DNA of 64,000 nt from Pseudonocardia cypriaca (GCF_006717045.1 NZ_VFPH01000002.1:2356001-2420000); one strand, 5' to 3'; positions 50,794-59,261 are shown, numbered from the stretch's first letter. Made by a program: numbers and translations. The notes: generated by a model from the letters alone, not told the origin.

Positions 50794-51600
50794 GTGAGCA
50801 CCGCATCGCCCCCTCCCACCACCACGAGCGAGTGGCTCTTCCCACCGGGCAGCGCCACCCGTCGCGTCATCGGCGACCCGGCCGCCCTCGTCGGCGGTAT
50901 CAGCGCCCTGTTCCTGCAGGCCCTGCACCCGCGCGCGATGGCGGGGGTCGAGCAGCACTCGTCGTTCCCGGCCGACTTCTGGCCCCGGCTGGAGCGCACC
51001 GTCGGCTACGTCACCACGCTCGCGTTCGCCGACCTGGCCACCGCCGAGAAGGCTGCCGCCCGCGTGCGGGCGATCCACCGGCGGGTGCACGGCGTGGACC
51101 GGGTGACCGGCCTGCCCTACTCGGCCGACGACCCAGACCTGCTGCGCTGGGTGCACGTCAGCGAGGTCAGCTCGTTCGCGGCCGCCGTGCGGCGACTGGG
51201 CGTGATCGACGGGGACGAGGAGGACCGGTTCCTGGCCGAGCAGGTGCGGGCGGGCGAGCTGCTGGGCGGCACCGACCTGCCGGCCGACCGCGCCGCGGTG
51301 GAGGCCTACTTCGCGGCCGTCCGGCCGGAGCTCGTGGCGAGCCCCGTGGCCCGGCGGGCCGCGGCGCGGCTGCTGCTCGCCCCGTTGCCGTGGCGGCTGG
51401 CGGTTCTCACGCCCGCCCGGCCCGCGTGGACGTTCCTGGCCGGCGTCGCCGTCGGGCTGCTCCCCGACTGGGCGAAGCAGCTGTACGGGATCCCGCGGCT
51501 CCCCGGCTCGGACGCCGCCACCACCGCCGGGCTCGCCACGGTGCGCGCGGCGTTCCTGACCTTCAGGCGAGCCACTGGACGCCCAGCACCACCACGGTGA
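50794..51600 (+). CDS. DUF2236 (MpaB-like oxygenase) family protein
   Basis: A 268-residue protein of the DUF2236/MpaB group. Characteristic segments: RVIGDPAALVGGISALFLQALHPRAMAGVEQHS with the haem-proximal-type His, and LRWVHVSEVSSFAAAVRRLG. The C-terminal half is hydrophobic (WTFLAGVAVGLLPDW). Members include latex-cleaving and mpaB-type haem enzymes, but the substrate here is unknown. GTG 50794 follows a possible leaderless -10 box GATGCT at 50782-50787. Confidence 0.8.
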   Translation: MSTASPPPTTTSEWLFPPGSATRRVIGDPAALVGGISALFLQALHPRAMAGVEQHSSFPADFWPRLERTVGYVTTLAFADLATAEKAAARVRAIHRRVHGVDRVTGLPYSADDPDLLRWVHVSEVSSFAAAVRRLGVIDGDEEDRFLAEQVRAGELLGGTDLPADRAAVEAYFAAVRPELVASPVARRAAARLLLAPLPWRLAVLTPARPAWTFLAGVAVGLLPDWAKQLYGIPRLPGSDAATTAGLATVRAAFLTFRRATGRPAPPR

Positions 51601-51874
51601 GCGCCACGACGCCGCAGGCCGCTCCGACCGCGGCCAGGCCTGCGGTCCGGTCGGCCCGGCGCTGCACCAGCACCGCAACGGCCGCGGCGACGGCGTGCCC
51701 GGCGATCGCGACGATGCCAGGGCCCGGCACGGCGCGTTGCTGCGCCGCGATCCCGGCGACGAGCAGCGCCACCGCCAACGCCACGAGCCCGCCTGCGAGC
51801 ACCCCGGAGAACCCGCGCAGCACGCGGATCCCCCGGTTCTCGGGGCGGCGCCCTACGGCGCGAGACCGGCCCAC
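51563..51874 (-). CDS. Small membrane protein
   Basis: A 103-residue protein with three hydrophobic segments (FSGVLAGGLVALAVALLVAGIAA, GIVAIAGHAVAAAVAVLV, AAVGAACGVVALTVVVLGVQWL). The start GTG 51874 overlaps the nuclease gene stop by 22 bp, and its own end overlaps the convergent DUF2236 gene by 38 bp. It is probably translated with the nuclease upstream. No function assigned. Confidence 0.65.
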   Translation of the reverse strand: MGRSRAVGRRPENRGIRVLRGFSGVLAGGLVALAVALLVAGIAAQQRAVPGPGIVAIAGHAVAAAVAVLVQRRADRTAGLAAVGAACGVVALTVVVLGVQWLA

Positions 51875-52689
51875 GGCACCTCCTCGGGGGCGGCCGCCCT
51901 GCCCTCTGGGCAGTGCCGGCGCACGTCGCAGCTGCCGCAGCGCGGGGCGGGGCGCGGCGGGAAGAGGGCGTCCGGGTTGCCGCCGGCGGCGAGCTCGTCC
52001 GCGGCGGCGTCGAGCTCGGCCGCGCTCGTCTCGGCCCGTGCGACGTGCTCCCGCAGCGACGCCGCGTCGTGCCGCCAGGCCGCGACCGTGCCGCTCGGCA
52101 CGTGGTGCAGCTCCACCTGGGTGCACGTCCGGCGCAGCGTGCGCTCCACCCCCACGGCGTAGAGGGCCAGCGCCTGCGACGCGGCGGCGTCGGCCGGGGT
52201 CGGGGTGCGCCGCCCGGTCTTGTAGTCCACCACCACCAGCTCGGCGCCGCGCCGGTCGATCCGGTCGACCCGCCCCTCGGCGACGATCCGCTCGGTGGCC
52301 GCGGACACCCACCGCTCGAGGGCGACCGGCTCTGCGTCGGGGTCCAGCTCGGCGACGTACTCGGCCAGCCAGCCGCGGGCGCGCTCGCGGTACTCCGCGG
52401 CCTGGTCGGCGTCGCGGAACCCCTCGCTGTTCCAGTACCGGTCCACGAGCCGGGCCGCCGCGCGCGGGGTGCGTTCGGCGGGCGGGAGGTCGAACAGCGC
52501 CCGCAGCGCGAGGTGCACTACGGCACCGAGCGTGCTCCCCGCCCGGGCGCCGCCGCGCGGCGGCGCGGGCCGGTCGAGGTAGGTCATCCGGTAGCGACGC
52601 GGGCAGTCGTCCCAGGTGCCGAGCTTGGACGGCGTGACGCGCACCAGCCGGGTGGTGGCGAAGTCGAACCCGAGCTGCGCGCCGTCCAC
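51853..52689 (-). CDS. PD-(D/E)XK nuclease with Fe-S cluster (RecB/Cas4-like)
   Basis: A 278-residue stand-alone nuclease. Sequence RVTPSKLGTWDDCPRRYRM gives the first Cys. The catalytic core has GRVDRIDRRGAELVVVDYKTGRR with Asp/Lys of PD-(D/E)XK and QALALYAVG. The C-terminal CGSCDVRRHC supplies the other three Cys of an Fe-S staple, as in AddB and Cas4-type enzymes. GTG 52689 is chosen; an upstream in-frame TTG/GTG overlaps the PHP gene. Probably acts in DNA repair or recombination. Confidence 0.82.
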   Translation of the reverse strand: MDGAQLGFDFATTRLVRVTPSKLGTWDDCPRRYRMTYLDRPAPPRGGARAGSTLGAVVHLALRALFDLPPAERTPRAAARLVDRYWNSEGFRDADQAAEYRERARGWLAEYVAELDPDAEPVALERWVSAATERIVAEGRVDRIDRRGAELVVVDYKTGRRTPTPADAAASQALALYAVGVERTLRRTCTQVELHHVPSGTVAAWRHDAASLREHVARAETSAAELDAAADELAAGGNPDALFPPRPAPRCGSCDVRRHCPEGRAAAPEEVPWAGLAP

Positions 52690-52705
52690 CCGAGCACGGT
52701 AACGG

Positions 52706-53581
52706 TCAACCTGTGAGCACCTCGACACCGGTAGTGGTGTCGAGCAGCTGCTCCAGGGCCTCGGGGGCGGTGGTCTCGAGCGCGATCGGGGTGGTCTTGT
52801 TGGTGCCGTGGTAGTCGCTCGACCCGGTGGGGGCGAGCCCGGTGTCGGCGGCGAGGCGTCGCAGCAGCTCGCGGTCCTCGGGGGTGTGGTCGGGGTGGTC
52901 GACCTCCACGCCCACGAGCCCGGCGCCCGCCAGCTCGGCGATCACCGACGGCTCCACCACCCGCCCGCGCCTGCGGGCCAGGGGGTGTGCGAACACGGTG
53001 AACCCACCCGCGGCACGCACCATGTCGATGGCGTCCCGCACGGGGGTGTCGGTCTTCGGCACGAAGTAGGGGCTGCCGTTGTAGAGGAGCTCGGCGAAGG
53101 CCTCGGTGACCGAGCCGACCACGCCCGCCGCGACGAGCGCCCGCGCGAGGTGCGGCCGCCCGGCGCTCGCCCCCTCCGGCAGCAACGCGAACACCGCGTC
53201 GGGGTCGACCGGGTAACCGTCGGCGGCCATCTTCTCGGTCATCCGCCGCAACCGATCCACGCGCTCGCCCCGCAGCCGAGCCTGCTCGGCCACGATCGCC
53301 GGGTGCTCCGGATCGAACTGGTATCCGAGCAGGTGCACCGCCACGGGCCGATCACCGCGACCGGTGGGGCTGACGCACGAGAACTCCGCCCCGCGCAGCA
53401 ACCGCATGCCCGGCGGCAGCGCCGCCGCGGCCTCCGCCCACCCCGCTGTCGTGTCGTGATCGGTGATCGCGAGCACGTCCACGCCCGCGGCCGCCGCCAC
53501 GGCGACGAGCTCGGCCGGGCGGTCGGTGCCGTCGGACGCGTTGGAGTGGGTGTGGAGGTCGATGCGGGGGCGGCGGGGCAC
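52706..53581 (-). CDS. PHP-domain phosphoesterase
   Basis: A 291-residue metal-dependent phosphoesterase. The N-terminal metal motif is IDLHTHSNASDGTDRP, then LAITDHDTT, GAEFS, VFAHPLARRRG, and the terminal GSSDYHG, the standard four PHP motifs. It resembles the nucleotide 3',5'-bisphosphate phosphatase (YciV/TrpH) group. GTG 53581 begins right at the fold. The nuclease gene follows 16 bp downstream, and both may belong to nucleic acid turnover. Confidence 0.87.
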   Translation of the reverse strand: MPRRPRIDLHTHSNASDGTDRPAELVAVAAAAGVDVLAITDHDTTAGWAEAAAALPPGMRLLRGAEFSCVSPTGRGDRPVAVHLLGYQFDPEHPAIVAEQARLRGERVDRLRRMTEKMAADGYPVDPDAVFALLPEGASAGRPHLARALVAAGVVGSVTEAFAELLYNGSPYFVPKTDTPVRDAIDMVRAAGGFTVFAHPLARRRGRVVEPSVIAELAGAGLVGVEVDHPDHTPEDRELLRRLAADTGLAPTGSSDYHGTNKTTPIALETTAPEALEQLLDTTTGVEVLTG

Positions 53582-53613
53582 GCCTGAGGTTATCGTGACG
53601 CCATTTGACGAGG

Positions 53614-54150
53614 TCAGCGGCGCCAGCGCGGCCGAGCGAGCATGCCGGTGGCGCGCGTCTTGCCCTTCTCGCCGAACACGAGCTCGGACAGCGCCTCGTA
53701 GATCTCCTCGGGGCGCGGCAGGTAGTCGATCCGGTTGAGCGCCTGGATCTGACCCGCCGACTCCACGACGATGGTGCCGTAGCCGAACATGCGACCGCCG
53801 AGCGTGCGCTGGAACGTGAGGTCGGTGACCTTGCCCAGCGGCATCATGCCGACGTTGTGGGTGATGATGCCCTGCGCCAGCATCACCCGCTTGTCGGTGA
53901 TCACGATGCGCTCGATCCACCAGAGGATCGTGAGCACCGTGAACCGCAGCACCGCCACCAGCGCGAGGTACCAGGCGATGTTGTCGACCAGGACGCTGTC
54001 GGGCAGCATCCGCTCCCCGATCACCAGCGCCAGCAGGAACAGCGACGTCGAGCTGACGTGATTCATCATCACGGCCCAGTGCTGGCGCACGCGAATCACC
54101 CTGCGCTCCGTGGGGAGCAGGTACTCGTCGATCTCGCGGGGCGCGAGCAC
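53614..54150 (-). CDS. Bacterial PH-domain (bPH2) membrane protein
   Basis: A 178-residue protein. Two hydrophobic segments (HVSSTSLFLLALVIGERML and IAWYLALVAVLRFTVLTILWWI) precede a PH fold: RIVITDKRVMLAQGIITHNVGMMPLGKVTDLTF, ending YGTIVVESAGQIQALNRIDYLPRPEEI. The YdbS/YdbT-like family has no established molecular role. GTG 54150 starts it. Confidence 0.83.
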   Translation of the reverse strand: MLAPREIDEYLLPTERRVIRVRQHWAVMMNHVSSTSLFLLALVIGERMLPDSVLVDNIAWYLALVAVLRFTVLTILWWIERIVITDKRVMLAQGIITHNVGMMPLGKVTDLTFQRTLGGRMFGYGTIVVESAGQIQALNRIDYLPRPEEIYEALSELVFGEKGKTRATGMLARPRWRR

Positions 54151-54154
54151 GGCG

Positions 54155-54313
54155 CTAGACGAGTTGGGTGACGAAGCGGATGACGGACTCCGCGCCGTCC
54201 CTGAGCGTGGTGCCGACGCTCGTGACGGACCCGGCCGCGTTGTCCGGCTGAGTGAAGACGAAGAAGAGGAGCAGCGCGATCGCGAGCAACCCGACGATCT
54301 TCTTGACGTTCAC
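54155..54313 (-). CDS. Small single-TM protein
   Basis: A 52-residue protein, MNVKK then a helix (IVGLLAIALLLFFVFTQ), then a polar tail GSVTSVGTTLRDGAESVIRFV. Several in-frame GTG codons (54313-54322) can start it; 54313 is chosen. It sits 4 bp upstream of the PH-domain gene and is probably co-transcribed. Function unknown. Confidence 0.55.
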   Translation of the reverse strand: MNVKKIVGLLAIALLLFFVFTQPDNAAGSVTSVGTTLRDGAESVIRFVTQLV

Positions 54314-54398
54314 CACAACCACCGTTCTGACTGGACGGAGACCTGCACTTGATTTGTACCGCACCGATCGTGTCCAGGGTATCCGGCGCGCGGGCACG

Positions 54399-54404
54399 TA
54401 TGGT
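54399..54404 (+). promoter_or_regulatory. Possible -10 box TATGGT, leaderless start of the Nudix gene
   Basis: TATGGT ends 8 bases before ATG 54413. This fits transcription starting at or next to the start codon. No convincing -35 box is visible. Confidence 0.45.
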
Positions 54405-54412
54405 CGTCGTTG

Positions 54413-54808
54413 ATGACATTGGGTGAGGATCTCGTCCCCTGTGTGGGGGCACTGGCCTACGACCACTCGGGCAGGCTGCTGCTCGTTCAGCGGGCCAACG
54501 AGCCTGGTCGGGGCCTCTGGTCACTGCCGGGAGGCCGGGTCGAGCCGGGCGAGGACGACGCAGCGGCACTCGTCCGGGAGATGGCCGAGGAGACCGGCCT
54601 CATGGTCCAGCCGGGTGATCTCGTCGGGCGAGTCCGACGGGGGCACTTCGAGATCGCGGACTACCGCTGCCGCGTGGTGGGCGGCACCCTCCTCGCCGGC
54701 GACGACGCGCTGGACGCGCGGTGGTGCGACGCCGCCACGCTGCTCGAGCTCCCGCTCGTGCCGCTGTTGCTGGAGACGCTGCGGGAATGGGGCGCGCTCC
54801 CCCGTTGA
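54413..54808 (+). CDS. Nudix hydrolase
   Basis: A 131-residue pyrophosphohydrolase. The Nudix box GGRVEPGEDDAAALVREMAE with the following ETGL is complete (G-x5-E-x7-R-E-x2-E-E-x-G). N-terminal VPCVGALAYDHSGRLLLVQRAN is the typical first strand pair. Likely removes damaged or surplus nucleotides or NDP-X compounds; the exact substrate is unknown. ATG 54413; divergent from the small TM gene. Confidence 0.9.
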   Translation: MTLGEDLVPCVGALAYDHSGRLLLVQRANEPGRGLWSLPGGRVEPGEDDAAALVREMAEETGLMVQPGDLVGRVRRGHFEIADYRCRVVGGTLLAGDDALDARWCDAATLLELPLVPLLLETLREWGALPR

Positions 54809-54847
54809 TGGGGAGGTCCTGACCGGGTCGAGACCGGCCGAGCACCG

Positions 54848-55417
54848 TCAGCCGTCGACGTCCGGGAACGCGACGAACCGCACGAGGACCCTGCGGGCGT
54901 CGTCCGACGGTGGGTCGGCGGCAGCGGCATAGCGGTTGAAGAGCTCCATGTAGTCCGACCAGAACGCCATGAGCTGGTCGCGATCGAGGCGCAGCGCGCC
55001 ACGCGCGAAGAGCAGCGCGTCGCCCCACTCACCCAGTGCCTCCCGCTCCCGCTGGAACCGGGCGAACGCCTCGATGTCCTGTGTCACGCCCTGACGGCTG
55101 AACTCGTCGTAGGCCGCGCGCATGTCGGCGCTCATCGCGCTGCGCGAGGGGAACCGGAGGTCCTGGCGCCGGGCCCGCCACCAGCGCTCGCGGCCCTGTC
55201 CCCGTTCCGGCACGTCCTCGACGAAGCCGTGCTCGGCGAGCTGGCGCAGGTGGTAGCTGGTGGCTCCGGTGTTCTCCCCGAGCGCGCGGGCGAGCGTGGT
55301 GGAGGTGGCCGGCCCCTCCCGGTCCAGCGTGCGCAGGATCCGCTGCCGCAGCGGGTGGGCGAGCGCCTTCAGGGCGGCGGGATCGGTGAGCTCTCGGGGT
55401 TGTCCCTGATGTGCCAT
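54848..55417 (-). CDS. ArsR-type winged-helix regulator
   Basis: A 189-residue regulator. The HTH (about 10-95) has ALKALAHPLRQRILRTL, STTLARALGENTGATSYHLRQLAEHGFV and RERWWRARRQDLRF. No metal-binding Cys pair is seen, so it probably responds to a small molecule or acts as a repressor of its neighbour. The C-terminal half is helical with a Tyr/Trp-rich patch (WSDYMELFNRY). ATG 55417 is divergent from the membrane-anchored hydrolase across a palindrome. Confidence 0.87.
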   Translation of the reverse strand: MAHQGQPRELTDPAALKALAHPLRQRILRTLDREGPATSTTLARALGENTGATSYHLRQLAEHGFVEDVPERGQGRERWWRARRQDLRFPSRSAMSADMRAAYDEFSRQGVTQDIEAFARFQREREALGEWGDALLFARGALRLDRDQLMAFWSDYMELFNRYAAAADPPSDDARRVLVRFVAFPDVDG

Positions 55418-55441
55418 CCCGGGCGACGCTAGCAGACTTCC

Positions 55442-55465
55442 CTTTGCAGAGCTTTCTGTGCAAAG
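55442..55465. promoter_or_regulatory. Palindromic operator between arsR and the hydrolase gene
   Basis: CTTTGCA (55442-55448) and TGCAAAG (55459-55465) form a perfect 7-bp inverted repeat separated by 10 bases. A related direct repeat of GCTTTCT type overlaps and continues to the right. It lies 25-48 bp from the ArsR start and just upstream of the hydrolase ribosome-binding site, so it can control both. Confidence 0.6.
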
Positions 55466-55492
55466 CTTTCTCTGCAGCCGGAGGAGCAGCTC

Positions 55493-56887
55493 ATGCCCAT
55501 GCTCGGAACCGCCTTGGCCACTACCGCGGCCGCCGTGATCGCCGCCCTGCCGGGCCCGCCGCCGGCACCGCCGCCGGTGGACGCCGGGGTCGTCCGGACC
55601 CAGCTCGCCGTGCCGACCGCCGACGGGTTGGTCCTGCCGGCCACGCTGCACGTCCCGGCGGACGCCCCGCCCGGCCTGCCCGGCATGGTGCTCGTGCACG
55701 GCGCCGGACCGGGCCCGCGGGAGCGGCTCCGAGCCGAGGCCGAGGCCTTCGCGCGGGCCGGTATCGCGACGCTCACCTACGACAAGCGCACCGTGGGCTA
55801 CTCGCTGATGGAGCGCTCCTACTCGCAGCTGGCCGACGACGCGATCGCGGCCGCGGCGGTGCTGCGGGCCCGGATCGAGATCGATCCGGGCGAGGTCGGG
55901 TTCTGGGGCCTCAGCGAGGGAGGCTGGGTGGCGCCGCTCGCCGCGTCCCGGGACCCGAGCACCGCGTTCCTCGTGGTGGTCGGCGCCAACGGCGTGCCGC
56001 CCCTGCGCCAGCAGACCTGGGCGGACGCGAGCGGGCTGGAGCACGCGGGCGTGCGCGGCTCCCTCGTCGACGCGGAGTCGCGCACCCTGTACCGCCTGCT
56101 CTCGGGCGCGGGCGTCTTCCCGGAGCCGTACCACGACCCCGGCCCACCGCTGCGCTCGCTCACGCTGCCGGTGCTAGCGGTCTGGGGCGCGCTGGACCGG
56201 GCGACGCCGCCGGTCGAGAGCGCCGCTGCCTACCAGCAGTTCCTCGACCAGGCCGGCAACCGGCACTACACCCTGCGCACCATCGACGGCGCCGATCACG
56301 CCCTACGCGCCAGCGCCACCGGCTACGACAAGGGGCCCGGGTTCGTTCCCGGCTACGTCGAGCTCGTCGGCTCGTGGGTCGCGGACGTCGCGGCCGGCCG
56401 GGCCCCCGCTACGTCGTCGACGGGCCGCGGCGACCAGCATCGCGCGACGGCCGAGGTGCCCCCGCTCGCCTGGTACGAGTCGGTGCCGGTGCAGGCCGGT
56501 GCGCTCGCCGTGATGATGGCGGGCTTCACCGGGCTCGGGTTCACCGCGGCCTGGCGCAGGCTCCGGGGCCGCCCGGCCCGGCCCGCACCGTGGTCGGCGC
56601 GGGTGCTCGCAGGCGCAGGCGTCGTCGCCGTGCCCGGCTGCCTGCTCTACCTGGGATCGGTGATGATGTCGAGGCGCGGCGCGCCGGACCCGGGGCCGAT
56701 GATCGCCGGCCGGCCGCTGCCGTGGCTCTTGCTCCAGGCACTCGCCATCGTCGCCACCTGCGCCACGGTGGCGTTCGCCGCGCGGACCGTGCGCCGGGGC
56801 GGCGACGGCTCGCGGGACGCGCTGCTCGTCACCGCCGGGGTGGTGTTCGTCCCGTGGGCCGCCTACTGGGGCCTCCTCCTGCCGTGA
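55493..56887 (+). CDS. Membrane-anchored alpha/beta hydrolase
   Basis: A 464-residue protein. The first 30 residues look like a signal or anchor with a Pro-rich linker. An alpha/beta hydrolase follows: MVLVHGAGPGPRERL, nucleophile elbow GLSEGG, VWGALDRATPP, and the His in DGADHALRAS. About four transmembrane helices follow (about 330-460; AGALAVMMAGFTGLGFTAAW, WLLLQALAIVATCATVAF and others). Its start is ATG 55493 with GGAGGAGC upstream. Divergent from, and likely controlled by, the ArsR protein. The hydrolase faces outside by inference. Confidence 0.8.
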   Translation: MPMLGTALATTAAAVIAALPGPPPAPPPVDAGVVRTQLAVPTADGLVLPATLHVPADAPPGLPGMVLVHGAGPGPRERLRAEAEAFARAGIATLTYDKRTVGYSLMERSYSQLADDAIAAAAVLRARIEIDPGEVGFWGLSEGGWVAPLAASRDPSTAFLVVVGANGVPPLRQQTWADASGLEHAGVRGSLVDAESRTLYRLLSGAGVFPEPYHDPGPPLRSLTLPVLAVWGALDRATPPVESAAAYQQFLDQAGNRHYTLRTIDGADHALRASATGYDKGPGFVPGYVELVGSWVADVAAGRAPATSSTGRGDQHRATAEVPPLAWYESVPVQAGALAVMMAGFTGLGFTAAWRRLRGRPARPAPWSARVLAGAGVVAVPGCLLYLGSVMMSRRGAPDPGPMIAGRPLPWLLLQALAIVATCATVAFAARTVRRGGDGSRDALLVTAGVVFVPWAAYWGLLLP

Positions 56888-56935
56888 CCGTCGATTCGGC
56901 CAGGCGCGTGCGGCGACCCGCGGTCTTCTTTCTCC

Positions 56936-57008
56936 GAGGAATTCCTCAGGACCGGAGCAATACGCCACCACGAATCGTCGTCGGGAAATGCGACGGGAAC
57001 GAGTTCCC
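56936..57008. repeat. Two perfect palindromes in a convergent intergenic gap
   Basis: GAGGAATTCCTC (56936-56947) is a 12-bp perfect palindrome. GGGAAC-GA-GTTCCC (56995-57008) is a 6-bp inverted repeat with a 2-base centre. They lie between the 3' ends of the hydrolase and the monooxygenase genes in a stretch that is poorer in GC than the rest. No gene is seen there. Use as a weak terminator or transfer remnant is possible. Confidence 0.4.
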
Positions 57009-57046
57009 ACATTCGGGTGACCAATTGCCGAAAGGTGCGTTCGTGG

Positions 57047-58117
57047 CTAGCTGACCGGCATGGCTCCGCCGCCGAACACCAGCGCGGCTTCCCGCCCCTT
57101 CGCCTGGTTCTCCGTGACGTACGGCCGCAGCCTCGCCTCGTACGCGGCGAACGCCGCCGCGTGGTCGCCTCCCGAATCGGCCAGCTGCCCGGCCAGCACC
57201 CGCGCGCCGATCAACGCCTGTGACGTGCCCATACCGCTGGTCGGCGCAGCGCAGTAGCCCGCGTCGCCGACCAGCGCCACCCGGCCGCGCGACCAGCTGT
57301 CGAGGTGGACCTGCCCGGCGGAGGCGAAGTAGAAGTCGTCGGCCTCCGCCATCGCGTCCAGCAGGCGCGGCACCTCCCAGCCGTGCCGGCCGAACGCGTC
57401 CCGGACCGCCGCTTCCTGTTCGCCCCGGCTACGTCGATCGAGGGCTGCCGACGCGGTGGCGAAGGAGAGGCTGACCGTGAGCCGGTCCGGGTCGCCGGCG
57501 CTGAACAGGTAGACCGCAGCGCCCTCGGCCTGCTGCAACACGCCGACGCGGTCGAGGCCGAGGTGGTTGGGGGCGCTGAACCCGGCGCCGGACATGCCCA
57601 GGTGGCGCACCGTGTCGGTGTGTGGACCGAAGGCCAGCTGCCGGACCTTGGAGTACAGCCCGTCGGCACCGATCACCAGGTCGAACTCGCGCGGGCCGCC
57701 GCCCTCGAACTCGACCGCGAATCCGGAGTCGCGCGGGGTGAGCGTGCTGATCGAGTCCCCGAACACGTACTCGACGTCGTCGGCGGTGATCCGATGCAGG
57801 ATCCGGGTCAGCTCCCGTTTCGGCACCTCGAGCTCGCCTGCGAACACCTCGGCGGGCAGCCGCCCGGTCTCGGCGCCCGTTCCGTCGACGAGGACGACGC
57901 CACGCATCCCCGTGTCGAGCCCGCGAACCTCGTCGAGGATGCCCATCTCGTCCAGCACGTCGAACGCCGGGCCACGGAAGTCCACCGCGTAGCCGCTGTC
58001 GCGCACGGCGGGCGCGCGTTCGACCACGGTCACGTCGTAGCCCACGCGCTGCAGGAAGTGGGCGAGCGCGGGCCCGGCCACGCTCGCACCCGAGATCAGC
58101 ACCCTCGTCTTCGCCAT
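57047..58117 (-). CDS. FAD-dependent monooxygenase (TetX-like)
   Basis: A 356-residue class A flavoprotein monooxygenase. FAD motif VLISGASVAGPALAHFLQRVGY, FAD/NADPH region VIGADGLYSKVR, and GRVALVGDAGYCAAPTSGMG (third FAD motif). Length and pattern resemble TetX and related aromatic or polyketide hydroxylases. The substrate is unknown. Stop TAG at 57047-57049. Divergent from a TetR gene with palindromic sites between, so it is likely inducible. Confidence 0.88.
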   Translation of the reverse strand: MAKTRVLISGASVAGPALAHFLQRVGYDVTVVERAPAVRDSGYAVDFRGPAFDVLDEMGILDEVRGLDTGMRGVVLVDGTGAETGRLPAEVFAGELEVPKRELTRILHRITADDVEYVFGDSISTLTPRDSGFAVEFEGGGPREFDLVIGADGLYSKVRQLAFGPHTDTVRHLGMSGAGFSAPNHLGLDRVGVLQQAEGAAVYLFSAGDPDRLTVSLSFATASAALDRRSRGEQEAAVRDAFGRHGWEVPRLLDAMAEADDFYFASAGQVHLDSWSRGRVALVGDAGYCAAPTSGMGTSQALIGARVLAGQLADSGGDHAAAFAAYEARLRPYVTENQAKGREAALVFGGGAMPVS

Positions 58118-58153
58118 GGGTGCGACCCTAGCCGCTGCTTATCCAACCGGTCA

Positions 58154-58177
58154 ATCCATATGGATAAACCGTTCGGT
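58154..58177. promoter_or_regulatory. Palindromic TetR operator candidates between monooxygenase and tetR
   Basis: ATCCATATGGAT (58154-58165) is a perfect 12-bp palindrome, and ACCG-TT-CGGT (58168-58177) is a second inverted repeat. They lie 37-60 bp from the monooxygenase start and 25-48 bp from the TetR start. A -10-like TACGCT (58190-58195) follows, 6 bases before ATG 58202. Confidence 0.5.
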
Positions 58178-58201
58178 CAAATCGATCGGTACGCTCCGGC
58201 C

Positions 58202-58690
58202 ATGGGAAACCGGGAGGATCTGCTCGCGGGGGCGAAGCGCTGCCTCGTCGAGCGCGGCTGGGCCCGCACGACGGTCCGCGACATCGCCGCGGCCGCAGGG
58301 GTCAACCACGCCGCGATCGGCTACCACTTCGGCTCCCGCGACGCGCTGCTCACGCAGGCACTGGTGGAGTCGGTCGACGAGCTCGCCGACGAGCTCGCCC
58401 GCCTGCCCGGGGGCGGGCCGGAGCAGCGCTGGCAGGCGCTCATCGACACCTTCACGACGCACCGAGCGCTGTGGGTCGCCCAGCTGGAGGCGGTCGTGCA
58501 GGCGGAACGGTCCGCCGAGGTGCGCGAGCACCTCGCGAGGGGTCAGCGCGATGCGCGGGAGGGACTCGGCGGTTCGGTGCCGCTCGCGCTGCTCACCGGC
58601 CTGATGCTGCAGTGGCTCGTGGACCCCGATCAGGCGCCGTCGAGCACCGACGCGATCGCCGAGCTGCGCTCGCTCGCCGCAGAGCTGTGA
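58202..58690 (+). CDS. TetR-family regulator
   Basis: A 162-residue TetR protein. HTH region: LAGAKRCLVERGWARTTVRDIAAAAGVNHAAIGYHFGSRDALL. The C-terminal ligand domain is shorter than average but present. ATG 58202. Divergent from the flavin monooxygenase across two palindromes, so it probably represses it. The ligand is unknown. Confidence 0.87.
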   Translation: MGNREDLLAGAKRCLVERGWARTTVRDIAAAAGVNHAAIGYHFGSRDALLTQALVESVDELADELARLPGGGPEQRWQALIDTFTTHRALWVAQLEAVVQAERSAEVREHLARGQRDAREGLGGSVPLALLTGLMLQWLVDPDQAPSSTDAIAELRSLAAEL

Positions 58691-58711
58691 CCGTGCTGCC
58701 CGCGGGCGGCG

Positions 58712-59230
58712 TCAGAGCCTCGGCTCGGGCCGCGCCGGCTGCTCCCCGCCGCGGGCATCGCCGTAGGAGCGCTTGGGCACCATCACCTTGCGCCGGAACG
58801 TGCACACCACGGTGCCGTCCTGCTTGTAGCCGCGGGTCTCGACGTACACCACGCCGCGGTCGTCCTTCGACCGCGACTCGGTCTTGTCCAGCACCTCGGT
58901 CTCGCCGTAGATCGTGTCGCCGTGGAAGGTCGGCTTGACGTGCTTGAGCGACTCGACCTCGAGGTTCGCGATGGCCTTGCCGGAGACGTCCGGCACCGAC
59001 ATGCCCAAAAGCAGCGAGTAGATGTAGTTGCCCACGACGACGTTGCGCCCGAAGTCGGTGGTCTCGCCCGCGTAGTGCGCGTCCAGGTGCAGCGGGTGGT
59101 GGTTCATCGTGAGGAGGCAGAAGAGGTGGTCGTCGTACTCGGTGACCGTTTTGCCCGGCCAGTGCTTGTAGACCGCGCCGACCTCGAACTCCTCGAAATA
59201 CCGGCCGAACTGCAACGCCGCCGCCTCCAT
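58712..59230 (-). CDS. MaoC-like hot-dog dehydratase
   Basis: A 172-residue hot-dog protein. Characteristic MaoC segments are TVTEYDDHLFCLLTMNHHPLHLDAHYA and FGRNVVVGNYIYSLLLG, with the catalytic Asp and His in the hydratase helix (NHHPLHLD). It probably hydrates an enoyl-CoA. ATG 59230. The divergent corA leader starts right after it. Confidence 0.85.
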   Translation of the reverse strand: MEAAALQFGRYFEEFEVGAVYKHWPGKTVTEYDDHLFCLLTMNHHPLHLDAHYAGETTDFGRNVVVGNYIYSLLLGMSVPDVSGKAIANLEVESLKHVKPTFHGDTIYGETEVLDKTESRSKDDRGVVYVETRGYKQDGTVVCTFRRKVMVPKRSYGDARGGEQPARPEPRL

Positions 59231-59255
59231 CGCCGATGACCAGGACAGGTGGGGG

Positions 59256-59261
59256 TAATCT
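59256..59261 (+). promoter_or_regulatory. Possible -10 box TAATCT of the corA leader
   Basis: TAATCT is the most AT-rich hexamer upstream of corA and would give a leader of about 207 nt before GTG 59475. No strong -35 box is visible. Confidence 0.4.
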
